Source: CBDCWQ01 sp965223435 (lineage in GTDB: Bacteria > Myxococcota > Kuafuiibacteriia > Kuafuiibacteriales > Kuafuiibacteriaceae). From it: DNA of 64,000 nucleotides. A program made the position numbers and the translations under genes. Below are positions 33,701-41,808 of this stretch, piece by piece. The notes under the pieces were generated by a model. That model did not search any database. It was not told the origin of the DNA and saw nothing but the letters and a program-made list of their open reading frames with translations. Position 1 is the stretch's first letter; each line of letters begins with the position of its first letter. The stretch spans positions 1,054,001-1,118,000 of the forward strand of contig CBDCWQ010000020.1 in the NCBI GenBank assembly GCA_965223435.1, given 5' to 3'.

Positions 33701-35964
33701 CGAACCTCGCCACGGAATCGATCATTGCGGAAACGACCGAAGACGCCTTTTGTTTGTCCGGCCCAGATGACGCAACATGGTCGTTGCTCCCCATGTTTTT
33801 AAGTGAGCGGGCCGGCTTCCAGAGCCAAAGCACAGCGCCGCTTTCGCCGTCGGTGCACTGTTTTCGCCTGCGGCTTTCGGGGGCGACAAGTTTTCGCCCC
33901 GGTGCGGTTCTTCGAGCCGCTGTGGACTATGAGATCCCCGACGACTCGTCGCTTGACGAAAATCGAATCCGCATGCGGGGCGCGGCGGGAGTGATGGCCC
34001 AGTTCGTTGGGGATGCGCAAAAGTCTCCGGTCGAAACCCTGAACGCGGTCACCGTGGTGCGCACCCAGGCGGTTTTGGAAGCAACCATGTCGAGTGAGCC
34101 CGATCTCACGCGATCGGGATGGATCCTTTGGACCCTTGGTTTTCACAACAACGCGGGGACACGGGCTGACAACGTGATCGTGACCGATTTGTTGCCCGAT
34201 GATCTTATCTATGAGGGCCTTTTTGAAGACCTTCCGGTCGGTGTTTCGTGTGTTGATCCGGACTGTTCTGTGGTGCTGGCGGCTTCGGATGGCTCCGGGG
34301 GGCAGGTTCGTTTTCGGGCCTCGCTTGGTCCTGATGACGGGAATCTTGGTTCCGGCTCGGATGAGGGTGTTATTCGCCTTTGGACTCGGCTCAAGCCCAA
34401 AAGTGCGACCACCATCGAAAATTGCATGACGGCGGTTCCTGGGGGTTTGGGGCAAGACGGTTCCGCGTGTGATTCGGTTGGGTTGGCTCCCGTGGATGTC
34501 GCCCTGAGCGCGCAAGCGGTTCCGGTCCGTCGCGGTAACCCAAACGTGATCGGCCCGAGGAGCGATGACGCCATCGAATACCAAATATTGGTACGCAACG
34601 ATGGCGATGCGCCGCGCTACGTCCGGGTATTGGCAAAAGCTCCCGAAAACACCTCGTTTGTGCCTGGCTCCCTGCGGATTGATGGCGCCACGGCGTCGGA
34701 CGACCTTTTTTCCTCAGGGCAACTTGATTTCCGAACCCCCCAAGAAGTCGCGCCCGGTCAGCTGCTTAGCGTCATTTACCGGGTAAAACTGGCGGAGGAC
34801 ACGCCCTTAGGGAGCAAGATCACCAACGTTGTCTACGCGACCGACTGTGCGGTGTCCCAAGACCAGCGCAGCTGCTCTTTGACCAAACCTTCCAATGAGG
34901 CGGAGATCACCGTGGCTGCGGTTTGTGGCAATGGGGCCGTCGAGGGCGACGACGAAGGCTGTGACGACGGCAACACCCGGGGCGGCGATGGGTGTGGTGC
35001 GCTGTGTCAGAAGGAGGATGGGTTTGTGTGTGAGGAGGAGGGCACGCCGTGTGTCACAGACGACCTCGACCCCGACCGGGATGGTTTGACGAACTTCGAA
35101 GAGGCTCAACAGGGCACGAACCCCCTCGATGCGGATACTGACGATGACGGGATCTCGGACGGAGAGGAAGTGAACGCAGGGCAAGATGGCTTTGTGACCG
35201 ACCCAAACGACCCAGACACCGACAGCGATGGCCTCCTCGATGGCTTGGAAACCAGCAGTACACCGGTGGCTCCGGGCACCACGTCGGACGGCGTGCCCTT
35301 CGGTGGCACCGCCTCCGATTTTGTTCCGGATCAGGACCCCACGACTTCCACGGATCCGACGAACCCCGACACCGATTTCGGGGGAACCTTGGATGGTGAC
35401 GAGGACGCGAACCACAATGGCCGCGTTGATCCCGGTGAGCGAGATCCGAACAACCCGGATGATGACATCTTGCAGAGCTGCGGAAACGGTGATCTCGAGG
35501 AAGGTGAGGCCTGTGACGATGGAAATCGCCTGGACGGGGATGGGTGCACTCGGGGTTGCAGCGTAGAACTCACCTGTGGAAACGGAAAGATCGACGGGGC
35601 GGAAGGATGCGACGACGGGAATCGAGTCTCCGGCGATGGCTGCTCCCAAAGCTGTCAGGTCGAGTCAGGCTATACCTGCGCTTCCGCCGCAAGCCTCTGT
35701 CTTCGCAATCCTGATGAAGACGACGATGGCTTTCAACTCGGGGTGGACAACTGTCCGGGCATTCCGAATCCAGACCAAAAAGACTCGGACGGCGACGGGG
35801 TTGGCGATGCCTGTGACCACGGAGGTGGTTCCGCGGTCAACGAAGGCTGCGATTGTCGCACGACCGCTCCGCTCAACGCTCGTTCTTCGGGGTGGCCGGT
35901 GGGGGGCGCATTTCTCTGGTTGCTCTTGCTGGTCGCAAGAGGTTTAACGCGGCGAATTTGGTGA
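30790..35964 (+). CDS. Giant secreted protein with DUF11-like, DUF4215 and TSP3 repeats and MYXO-CTERM-like tail
   Basis: 1,724 residues from ATG 30790 with a signal peptide (AICYFSCASVLLASGAVYG). The first ~1,100 residues are beta-rich repeats without a named domain. Two DUF11-like segments follow (GWILWTLGFHNNAGTRADNV; IEYQILVRNDGDAPRYV). Three DUF4215 Cys-rich repeats then appear (CGNGAVEGDDEGCDDGN, CGNGDLEEGEACDDGN, CGNGKIDGAEGCDDGN), with Asp-rich TSP3-like repeats between and after them. The end has a Gly/Cys segment (GGGSAVNEGCDCR), a hydrophobic helix and a basic tail (RGLTRRIW), like MYXO-CTERM sorting tails. Probably a surface or secreted adhesin-like protein. Its end overlaps the convergent egtB by 21 bases. 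Confidence 0.8.
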   Translation: MVRAQFAICYFSCASVLLASGAVYGSESDALSYRDEFNDSSGVALLQSTNVVHAPGVFSASAKDATLVSECIALPQPTGASFAGWSFLDVMTSDWSDVTKAAVIVEDCQGNTVFLRFDGVQSGCNSVDLSTISANQTSFRLRLEMSHRDEPGAGAPEVRPGTVQSWAVYGLANGLSALSLNPVASKVGSGRAVTFGVDLSASGFAVRNPRIRLSIEDINGLEGPGDNGTATDAEVDYGRGGGLQVFRPMKFLSAAPGPTGETPETPDVGATGGEVLWTLEDLPAGFAGSVSVTLEVPNGTVNGSQVVAAAELKHGAESCDGKLGTELVDQKDNSTNPVIVVADHASQIQVTSDTVAVQPGAIDVPVITFWKNDLLGLSNFSDREDVTITVRSKGSCVPVYKGYSVTTVSDIPYAWRVTEPTRGQPFDGPFVIHLDRLSYRDNDEFFTVLFDVPLSCQSGNDIEFAATAEGVRPAWSGDSTLRFAINESYCRGTERRGARVMEGHLTSFRKFPGYPEHNVMNASVRAGEWFMYNLVGGRWNSRTHTVTLDRSYGVLDIPEGVTFHGIRSIIENEFAALYKDCSRSAPLPSDAGFDHTLLPPHPSWKPVTLEWQGAPLADEPDPDNPLAVVLPGCRLLAIKTVDNPPWQAPDLGVFDAEAIWRICDGRYGCGELAEETPINLVPTTMYTYETTSDPNGVLRTCTGSSGNQYVKESKSWPRVHLESLSTEVPGGGLVQLELIPENGNEASAYVDGRWVVNLFDVRTAVDLRAVTGGIREADFLVPLTGQNVPGESCRLSEIVFHAPDALGCLAAIDERDSACMASWEVPPACQPPNGWGLRTSGSGSRDDYQAMYRFTLNVPILRNIRSREILKFRAEIRSHDLLTLGADNAASANRLDVAGFADDVRVLAVANPALSTRISGPAAWPRGGRFTDILEVVNTANVLLGGTYLVGQLSKTSNGSDVTPGYGTLFANLATESIIAETTEDAFCLSGPDDATWSLLPMFLSERAGFQSQSTAPLSPSVHCFRLRLSGATSFRPGAVLRAAVDYEIPDDSSLDENRIRMRGAAGVMAQFVGDAQKSPVETLNAVTVVRTQAVLEATMSSEPDLTRSGWILWTLGFHNNAGTRADNVIVTDLLPDDLIYEGLFEDLPVGVSCVDPDCSVVLAASDGSGGQVRFRASLGPDDGNLGSGSDEGVIRLWTRLKPKSATTIENCMTAVPGGLGQDGSACDSVGLAPVDVALSAQAVPVRRGNPNVIGPRSDDAIEYQILVRNDGDAPRYVRVLAKAPENTSFVPGSLRIDGATASDDLFSSGQLDFRTPQEVAPGQLLSVIYRVKLAEDTPLGSKITNVVYATDCAVSQDQRSCSLTKPSNEAEITVAAVCGNGAVEGDDEGCDDGNTRGGDGCGALCQKEDGFVCEEEGTPCVTDDLDPDRDGLTNFEEAQQGTNPLDADTDDDGISDGEEVNAGQDGFVTDPNDPDTDSDGLLDGLETSSTPVAPGTTSDGVPFGGTASDFVPDQDPTTSTDPTNPDTDFGGTLDGDEDANHNGRVDPGERDPNNPDDDILQSCGNGDLEEGEACDDGNRLDGDGCTRGCSVELTCGNGKIDGAEGCDDGNRVSGDGCSQSCQVESGYTCASAASLCLRNPDEDDDGFQLGVDNCPGIPNPDQKDSDGDGVGDACDHGGGSAVNEGCDCRTTAPLNARSSGWPVGGAFLWLLLLVARGLTRRIW

Positions 35965-37275
35965 ATACGCCAATCGAAACCCCTGGCAGTTCCACCGCTG
36001 ATGGGGGTAGAAATAGTTTCGATAGGTTGCTCGTAGGTGGCTTTTGGACGTGAGGCAGGAGCCTCCTTTTTGCACCAGTTGATTGCACATGAATTTGCCG
36101 TTGTATTCACCAATGGCGCCCGGTTGAGCTTGGTAGCCGGGATAGGGGGCATAGGGGCTAGACGTCCATTCCCACACATCGCCAAACATCTGCGCCGGGC
36201 CGCGCCCAGACGGCGCCGCCGCCCGGGGTTCGAGCGCTTGGGATTCAAGCGTGTTGCCGGTTACAGGCACTTTTTGTGCGATGATCTCCCATTCAAACTC
36301 GGTCGGCAGACGCTTTTGGGCCCATCGGGCGTACGCATCGGCTTCGTAATAACTGACGTGAGACACGGGTTCTTCGGGCTCGAGGGCCTTCATGCCCCCG
36401 AGCGTAAACTGCTGCCAGGTGTCTTCATGCTTTTCCCAGTATAGAGGGGCGCCCCAGCGTTGCTCTTGGACGGTCGTCCACCCGTCGGCCAACCAATGGT
36501 CCGGCGATTCGTAGCCGCCGTCTTCGATAAATTCGAGGAATTCTCGGTTGGTGACACACCGCGTTGCCAGACCAAAGTCTTCGAGGTGGACGCGGTGCTC
36601 CGGCATTTCGTTGTCGAAGGCAAAGCCCGCTTCTTTGTGGCCAATCGCGTAAAAATCGCCTGATTGCTCAATCCAGTAGCCTCGGTTCGGAAATGGGCGG
36701 GACCCGTATCGATGTGGGGGCGCTCGGTCTTTTTGGATGTAGGCCGGCCGCAAAGGGTTACGCCAAAAGTTGTACTTGACATCCATGAGCAACAGTTCTT
36801 GGTGCTGCTGCTCGTGGTGAAGCCCGAGCTCCACGCGGGTGGCGATGGCGGCCCAAGCGTCTTGCGGGGCGCGATGAATCAGCTCCTCCATTCGCTGGTT
36901 GATGGTCGCTCGGTACCTGAGGACCTCCTTGAGGGTTGGGCGAGACAAGAGACCGCGCTCGGCCCGCGGCGGGATGGTCTCCTTGAGGCTCTGATAGTAC
37001 GAGTTGAACAGCGCCGTGTACGGCTCGCAAAATGCCTGGTATCCGGATACGTACGGCCGAAGAACAAAGGTCTCAAAGAACCAAGTGGTGTGCGCGAGGT
37101 GCCACTTGGGCGGACTGACGTCGGGCATCGCCTGCACGACGCAGTCTTCTGGCTCCAGGGGATCACACAACGCGAGGGTCCGATGGCGAACTTCTTGGAA
37201 ACGCGCCATCAGGCGGGCCCTGGGTTCGGCCGTAAGCTCTGAGGGAGGCAGGCGTTGTTCTTCGACGTCCATCAT
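35944..37275 (-). CDS. egtB: EgtB, iron-dependent sulfoxide synthase of ergothioneine biosynthesis
   Basis: 443 residues from ATG 37275, which overlaps the egtD stop (ATGA). The DinB-like N-terminus carries the iron ligands: SPPKWHLAHTTWFFE and the HHEQQHQELLLMD pair. The C-terminal formylglycine-generating-enzyme-like domain has VSHVSYYEADAYARWAQKRL, PTEFEWE, GDVWEWTSSPYAPYPGY and KGGSCLTSKSHLRATYRNYF. EgtB joins trimethylhistidine (hercynine) to a cysteine-type thiol using oxygen. Whether the substrate is cysteine or gamma-glutamylcysteine cannot be told here. No egtC or egtE is visible, so the lyase is elsewhere. Confidence 0.95.
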   Translation of the reverse strand: MMDVEEQRLPPSELTAEPRARLMARFQEVRHRTLALCDPLEPEDCVVQAMPDVSPPKWHLAHTTWFFETFVLRPYVSGYQAFCEPYTALFNSYYQSLKETIPPRAERGLLSRPTLKEVLRYRATINQRMEELIHRAPQDAWAAIATRVELGLHHEQQHQELLLMDVKYNFWRNPLRPAYIQKDRAPPHRYGSRPFPNRGYWIEQSGDFYAIGHKEAGFAFDNEMPEHRVHLEDFGLATRCVTNREFLEFIEDGGYESPDHWLADGWTTVQEQRWGAPLYWEKHEDTWQQFTLGGMKALEPEEPVSHVSYYEADAYARWAQKRLPTEFEWEIIAQKVPVTGNTLESQALEPRAAAPSGRGPAQMFGDVWEWTSSPYAPYPGYQAQPGAIGEYNGKFMCNQLVQKGGSCLTSKSHLRATYRNYFYPHQRWNCQGFRLAYSPNSPR

Positions 37276-38276
37276 TTCTGAGGGCTCAGAAGGTTCAAGC
37301 TGAATCCGGTCTTGGTGTCGACCCAGTTTTCTCGGATGTTCCAACCGCCGTTGTACGCCATGGCCTTGAGGGAATCGAGATTGGGTTTGTGAGAGCTCTC
37401 GGTATGTATGGTTTCGCCCTTGGCAAAGTCGAAACTTTGGTCGAGCTCTTCGAAGTGAACCGACTGGGCTTCGAGGCTCTCAAGGTGCATCTCGATCCGG
37501 CTGAGATCGGGGTTCCATCGGGCGCGATGACGGAACCGAGACAGGTCAAAGTTGGCTCCGAGCTCGGTGTTCATCCGATGGAGCAGGTTCATGTTGAACA
37601 TCGCCGTGACCCCTTGGGCGTCGTCATACGCTCGCTCGAGGACCCGCGGATCCTTTTTCTCGAGGTCCGCACCGAGGAGGATCAGCGCTCTTTCATCCGT
37701 GGACTGCTTGATTCGTGCCAAAAAAGTGATGGCCTCTTTGCGGTCGAGGTTGCCGATGTTTCCCCCCAAAAACACCGTCAGGCATTGTCCGATGGTCTTG
37801 GTCCGCAGCCGATCAATGCCCCAGTGGTACTCGCCGGCCATGCCGTGGATCTCTAGGCTGGGATAGACCGATTCCAGATGCTGCGCGGAGTTGACCAGCG
37901 CCGACTCGGAGATATCGACTGGGACGTACCGAACCCTGTGCCCCTTGTCTATCAGCGCACCCAGCAAGATGGCGGTCTTTTCTCCGCTCCCGCTCCCGAG
38001 TTCGACCATGGTGACGACCGGCTCGCAGGATTCGGCGATGGTTTTCTTGCGTGCTTCCAAAAGGCGTTTTTCGGCTCGAGAGACATAGTAGTCTCCGGTA
38101 CCGCGAATTTTCTCGAAAAGCTCAGATCCCCGGGCGTCGTACAGAAGAAGAGGGGGGAGGGCCTTGGGTTCTTTGGACAAGCCCGCCGCGACAAGGTCTT
38201 TGAAGTTGTTTTTTCGGGTGGTGACTGGGGTGCGTTCAACCGACCACCGAAGGCCGACCGACGATGAATTACTCAA
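37272..38276 (-). CDS. egtD: EgtD, histidine N-alpha-methyltransferase
   Basis: 334 residues from a TTG at 38276, chosen for AAGGA about nine bases upstream and lack of another start. Motifs: LLLYDARGSELFEKI, YYVSRAEKRLL, VELGSGSGEKTAILL (SAM-binding), RYVPVDISESAL, FLGGNIGNLD, LLGADLEKKD, and the C-terminal IHTESSHK. EgtD trimethylates histidine to hercynine for EgtB. The two genes overlap by four bases as an egtD-egtB operon. Confidence 0.95.
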   Translation of the reverse strand: MSNSSSVGLRWSVERTPVTTRKNNFKDLVAAGLSKEPKALPPLLLYDARGSELFEKIRGTGDYYVSRAEKRLLEARKKTIAESCEPVVTMVELGSGSGEKTAILLGALIDKGHRVRYVPVDISESALVNSAQHLESVYPSLEIHGMAGEYHWGIDRLRTKTIGQCLTVFLGGNIGNLDRKEAITFLARIKQSTDERALILLGADLEKKDPRVLERAYDDAQGVTAMFNMNLLHRMNTELGANFDLSRFRHRARWNPDLSRIEMHLESLEAQSVHFEELDQSFDFAKGETIHTESSHKPNLDSLKAMAYNGGWNIRENWVDTKTGFSLNLLSPQK

Positions 38277-38562
38277 TGGTATCGTCCTTGTCTTTACAGG
38301 GGTTTCAGTCCGTTCGGCACGAACGAATGCGCCCGTTGCGGTTACGGGTATTGAGAGCCACGATGCGAGGCCGCCGCAATCGGGCCCCGGAGAACCTATT
38401 GAAAACGCTAGCAGCGGACTTCATCTTGAGGCAAGGAGAGAAAGGCGCGCGCCGGATGTAGACCCTGTGTGCCTGCTGCGCCGGTCGTAAACGTCGTGTT
38501 TTTATGGACTTACTGGGGTCGAAGCCTTTTTATAGAGCCCTTCGGAAGCAAAGGAAGGGCCA

Positions 38563-39162
38563 TTGAAACAGCACTCACCGTCCGCAGATCGCAATCAGGG
38601 ACCCATCTCGGAGGTCCTTAGGGGCCACCTGCCGAAAAGCGGCTTGGTGCTCGAAGTGGCCAGTGGCTCGGGTCAACACGTGGTGGCCTTTGCCGCGCGC
38701 TTTGCCCACCTTGAATTCCAGCCCAGCGACCCCGATGCCCGCGCGCGGTCAAGCATTGACGCTCGGGCCGAAGAGGCGGGGCTGGCGAATGTGCGGCCTG
38801 CGCTCAACATCGACGCACGGAGCCCCGAGTGGCCGGTCGAAGGGGTCGGTGCGATCATCAATATCAACATGGTCCATATCAGTGAATGGTCGGCGTCGGA
38901 GGGCCTTTTTGACGGCGCCGGGCGCCATCTCCCACCGGGAGGGCTGTTGTTCCTGTATGGGCCTTTTTTCATCGAGGGCCGGGTCACCGCACCGAGCAAC
39001 GAAACCTTCGACGGCTGGCTGCGCTCGCAGAACCCGGCGTGGGGGGTCCGCCTTCTGGAGGACGTGACTCGGCTGGCAGAACACCATGGACTCCAATGTG
39101 AGGGGGTCATCGACATGCCGCGGAACAATGTGTCGGTTATCTTCCGAAAGGGCAGTGACTGA
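38563..39162 (+). CDS. DUF938 SAM-dependent methyltransferase-like protein
   Basis: 199 residues from TTG 38563 after GGAAGGGCCA. The sequence starts KQHSPSADRNQGPISEVLRG, has the SAM loop VLEVASGSGQHVVAFA, a second motif FQPSDPDARARSSI, IININMVHISEW, and FLYGPFFIEG. It closes with DMPRNNVSVIFRK. This order is diagnostic of DUF938. The methyl acceptor is unknown. It is divergently placed from egtD, with a 286-base gap that shows no gene. Confidence 0.85.
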   Translation: MKQHSPSADRNQGPISEVLRGHLPKSGLVLEVASGSGQHVVAFAARFAHLEFQPSDPDARARSSIDARAEEAGLANVRPALNIDARSPEWPVEGVGAIININMVHISEWSASEGLFDGAGRHLPPGGLLFLYGPFFIEGRVTAPSNETFDGWLRSQNPAWGVRLLEDVTRLAEHHGLQCEGVIDMPRNNVSVIFRKGSD

Positions 39163-39198
39163 AGCTACGCCGATCAACAGCCAACGCGCGCCGAGGGT

Positions 39199-40221
39199 TT
39201 AAAAGCCGAGGTCGAGCGTTCCGGTCGGGGCTTCGGGGTCGTGGCTTTCTAGGGTGCGCATATACTGCGCGCGCTCAAAGGCGTTCGCTTGGGCCGTGTG
39301 ACTTGGGCTGAGTTTTCCTCTGAAATCGTCGAGAGACCGAAGCTCTTGGGCGGCCATCCACGATTTCATGCCCGTGGTCATGGTCCGCAAGCGTTCGATT
39401 CCATGCCTGAGGAGTGTGCTGCACACCATGGTGACGTCGGCGCCTACGAGCACCATCTTGAGTGCATCGTCGGCGGTGTGGATTCCGCCGGTTGCGGCGA
39501 GGCTGACATCGATTTGTCCTCGGAGAAGGGCGATCCAGCGGAGGGGCAAACGCGCGTCATGCGGTGTCGACAGCAGGAGGTGGGGCCGAACGGAGCGGCT
39601 CTCGAGGTCCACGTCGGGCTGATAAAATCGATTGAACAAGACCAGACCGTCTGCGCCGGCGTGGGATAGGGCGCGCGCCATGTTCGCCATATGCGTGAAA
39701 TAGGGGCTCAGTTTGATCGCCAAGGGGATGGTTAACTCCGTTTTTGCCGCTTTGACGGTGTCCAGATAACACTGCTCCACCCCGTGGGTGGTGGTCGAGG
39801 CATCCGTGGGAATGGCATAGAGGTTCAACTCGACGGCGTCCGCGCCGGCTTGTTCGAGAAGACGGACGTAGTGGGTGCTGTGCATGGCCGGCGCTGCGCT
39901 GACGCTGGCGATGATCGGAATATCGACCGCCTCTTTGGCCCGATGGAGATGCTCGAGGTACCCCATGGGATCCAGCTGCAACCGGGCCGAGTCGCTCATC
40001 AGCGATATGAATTCTTGGGGCGTGGCGCCCCGGCTAAGAAGGTTCAAAAGCTCCGGCCGCGTGAGGGTGAGCTGTTCTTCGAACAAGGAAAAAAGGACCA
40101 CGGCACCGGCGCCGGCGTCCTCCATGCGGCGAATGTTGTCGAGCTTCTCACTCAGTGGGCTCGCGGAGGGGACCAGCGGACTTTTGAGGGGCAGGCCCAG
40201 GTAGCGGGTGCGAAGATCCAT
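39199..40221 (-). CDS. Dihydroorotate dehydrogenase-like flavoprotein
   Basis: 340 residues, ATG 40221. The TIM-barrel begins DLRTRYLGLPLKSPLVPSAS with LSEKLDNIRRMEDAGAGAVV. Further motifs are IPIIASVSA, ADAVELNLYAIP, IPLAIKLSPYFTHMAN, GADGLVLFNRFYQPDVD, LAATGGIHTADDALKMVLVGA and VCSTLLRHG. This matches the DHOD-like branch found outside pyrimidine operons, which often keeps FMN binding but has an uncertain substrate. No iron-sulphur partner is near. Confidence 0.85.
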   Translation of the reverse strand: MDLRTRYLGLPLKSPLVPSASPLSEKLDNIRRMEDAGAGAVVLFSLFEEQLTLTRPELLNLLSRGATPQEFISLMSDSARLQLDPMGYLEHLHRAKEAVDIPIIASVSAAPAMHSTHYVRLLEQAGADAVELNLYAIPTDASTTTHGVEQCYLDTVKAAKTELTIPLAIKLSPYFTHMANMARALSHAGADGLVLFNRFYQPDVDLESRSVRPHLLLSTPHDARLPLRWIALLRGQIDVSLAATGGIHTADDALKMVLVGADVTMVCSTLLRHGIERLRTMTTGMKSWMAAQELRSLDDFRGKLSPSHTAQANAFERAQYMRTLESHDPEAPTGTLDLGF

Positions 40222-40548
40222 GTGCCCTGGGGGTTACGCAAGGCGCATGCCACCCCGCGGGAGGACGCCCCGAGGGGATGCACAGACCGGCGTTCGGGAA
40301 AACGACGCAAATGGTTCCGTGCGTTTGGCCTCCGATGTCTGGCGCCACCGTCGTCCCCAGGAGAGCCGAGCCTGGGGGCGGCAGGATGGCTTGTGTAACC
40401 AAAGGGTGACCAAGGCGCGGCAGACTGTTACGGTACGGTACGGTGCGGAGGCGGCGGTCGAGGGGCCAATGGGTCATGATGACCGGGATTCATCGCAGAT
40501 CTGCGCGGTGGGCCCCGAAGGCCCAAGTCTTGCTCAGGAGGGGATCTC
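40222..40548. other. Intergenic region between DHOD-like gene and sensor kinase
   Basis: 327 bases with no supported gene. It contains a short tandem ACGGT array (TTACGGTACGGTACGGT near 40429) and ends in a strong ribosome site (AGGAGG) before the kinase. Probably carries the divergent promoters. Confidence 0.45.
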
Positions 40549-41808
40549 ATGGAGGCGCCTAAGAGTCGGGGGACCGTTGTCGCTGGAGCAGCCCCCCCCC
40601 CAGCAAGTGAGCTCGAAGCCTATCGCTTTGCGCTGGATCAATCTGCGATCGTGGCCATCACGGACCGTAGGGGGAAGATCACCTACGCCAATCGGCAATT
40701 TTGCGAAATTTCGAAGTATCCGCTGGAGGAACTCATTGGCCGAGACCATCGCATCATCAACTCGGGATTTCATGATCGGGCGTTCATGGAGGACCTTTGG
40801 ACGACCATCAAGAGCGGCCGAGTATGGGCCGGGGACATTCGAAATCGGGCCAAAGACAGCTCTTTTTACTGGGTGGCGACCACCATCGTTCCCTTTTTAG
40901 GAGACGATGGTCGCCCCTACCAGTACATTGCCATTCGGTCCGATATCACCGAACGGAAGCTGGCCGAGGCGGCCCTCGAACGCACGATTCGAGAAGTCGC
41001 GATCGCCAAGGAACGCGAACGGCAGCGGGCGCAGGCGCTCAAAGAAGCACACGATCGTCTCGAGGAAGCCAATCGGCGAATTCGAAAAGAGCAAGAGAAG
41101 GTCATCCAGGCGGAAAAATTGTCTTCGATTGGCCTTTTGGCTTCGGGGGTTGCGCATGAAATCAACAACCCCTTGTCCGGCGTGATGGGATGCCTCAAGG
41201 CTTTACGCACCGGGTCGGTGCCCGAGGCCCGCAAGGCGCAATATTTTGATACGGCCGACGACGGCCTTCAGCGCATTCAGCAGACGGTGAGGAGTCTTCT
41301 CGACTACGCGCGTCAGACGCCGCCCCAGCGTTCGTCTGTGGATGTCAAAGAGGTTGTTGAGGCGTCGGTTCGCCTGGCCGAACCGGCTATGCACAAGAAG
41401 CGCATCGGCATCGATATCGAAGTGCCCGCAGGACGGGTGCTCTTGACGGACAGAAGGCAGCTCATGCAGGCCCTCATCAATATTCTTCTGAACGCCATTG
41501 CTGCGTCGCCCGAGGGGGGGGAGATCGTGGTTCGAAGTTTGTGCGAGGGGTCTCGTGTTGGCTTTCAGATCATGGACCGAGGTCCAGGCATGACCCAAGA
41601 GGTCAAGCGACGGGCCTGCGACCCATTTTATACAACCAAGGAAGAGGGTGAGGGCACCGGGCTTGGCCTCGCGGTCACCCTGAGCATCGCTCAGGCAAAC
41701 GGCGGCGACTTGGAGTTGAAGAACCGGGCCGGTGGGGGCGCGGAAGTGAACTTGTGGCTCCAAGATGCCTCAGAAGAAGGGAACGATGATGAAAATCCTG
41801 GTGGTTGA
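40549..41808 (+). CDS. PAS-domain sensor histidine kinase
   Basis: 419 residues, ATG preceded by AGGAGG. A PAS/PAC sensor (about 20-145: ITDRRGKITYANRQFCEISK, IGRDHRIINSGFHD, FLGDDGRPYQYIAIRSDITE) is joined by a coiled coil (AKERERQRAQALKEAHDRLEE) to a HisKA domain with the phospho-acceptor His in LASGVAHEINNPLSG. The HATPase domain follows (N box INILLNAI, G1 DRGPGM, G2 GEGTGLGLAV). No membrane segment, so it senses a cytoplasmic signal. The stop overlaps the response regulator gene, so the two form a two-component pair. Confidence 0.95.
   Translation: MEAPKSRGTVVAGAAPPPASELEAYRFALDQSAIVAITDRRGKITYANRQFCEISKYPLEELIGRDHRIINSGFHDRAFMEDLWTTIKSGRVWAGDIRNRAKDSSFYWVATTIVPFLGDDGRPYQYIAIRSDITERKLAEAALERTIREVAIAKERERQRAQALKEAHDRLEEANRRIRKEQEKVIQAEKLSSIGLLASGVAHEINNPLSGVMGCLKALRTGSVPEARKAQYFDTADDGLQRIQQTVRSLLDYARQTPPQRSSVDVKEVVEASVRLAEPAMHKKRIGIDIEVPAGRVLLTDRRQLMQALINILLNAIAASPEGGEIVVRSLCEGSRVGFQIMDRGPGMTQEVKRRACDPFYTTKEEGEGTGLGLAVTLSIAQANGGDLELKNRAGGGAEVNLWLQDASEEGNDDENPGG

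Noticed and set aside
34807..35649. Minus-strand frame of 280 codons
   Set aside because: Antisense of the DUF4215 and TSP3 repeats of the giant protein, with no domain of its own.
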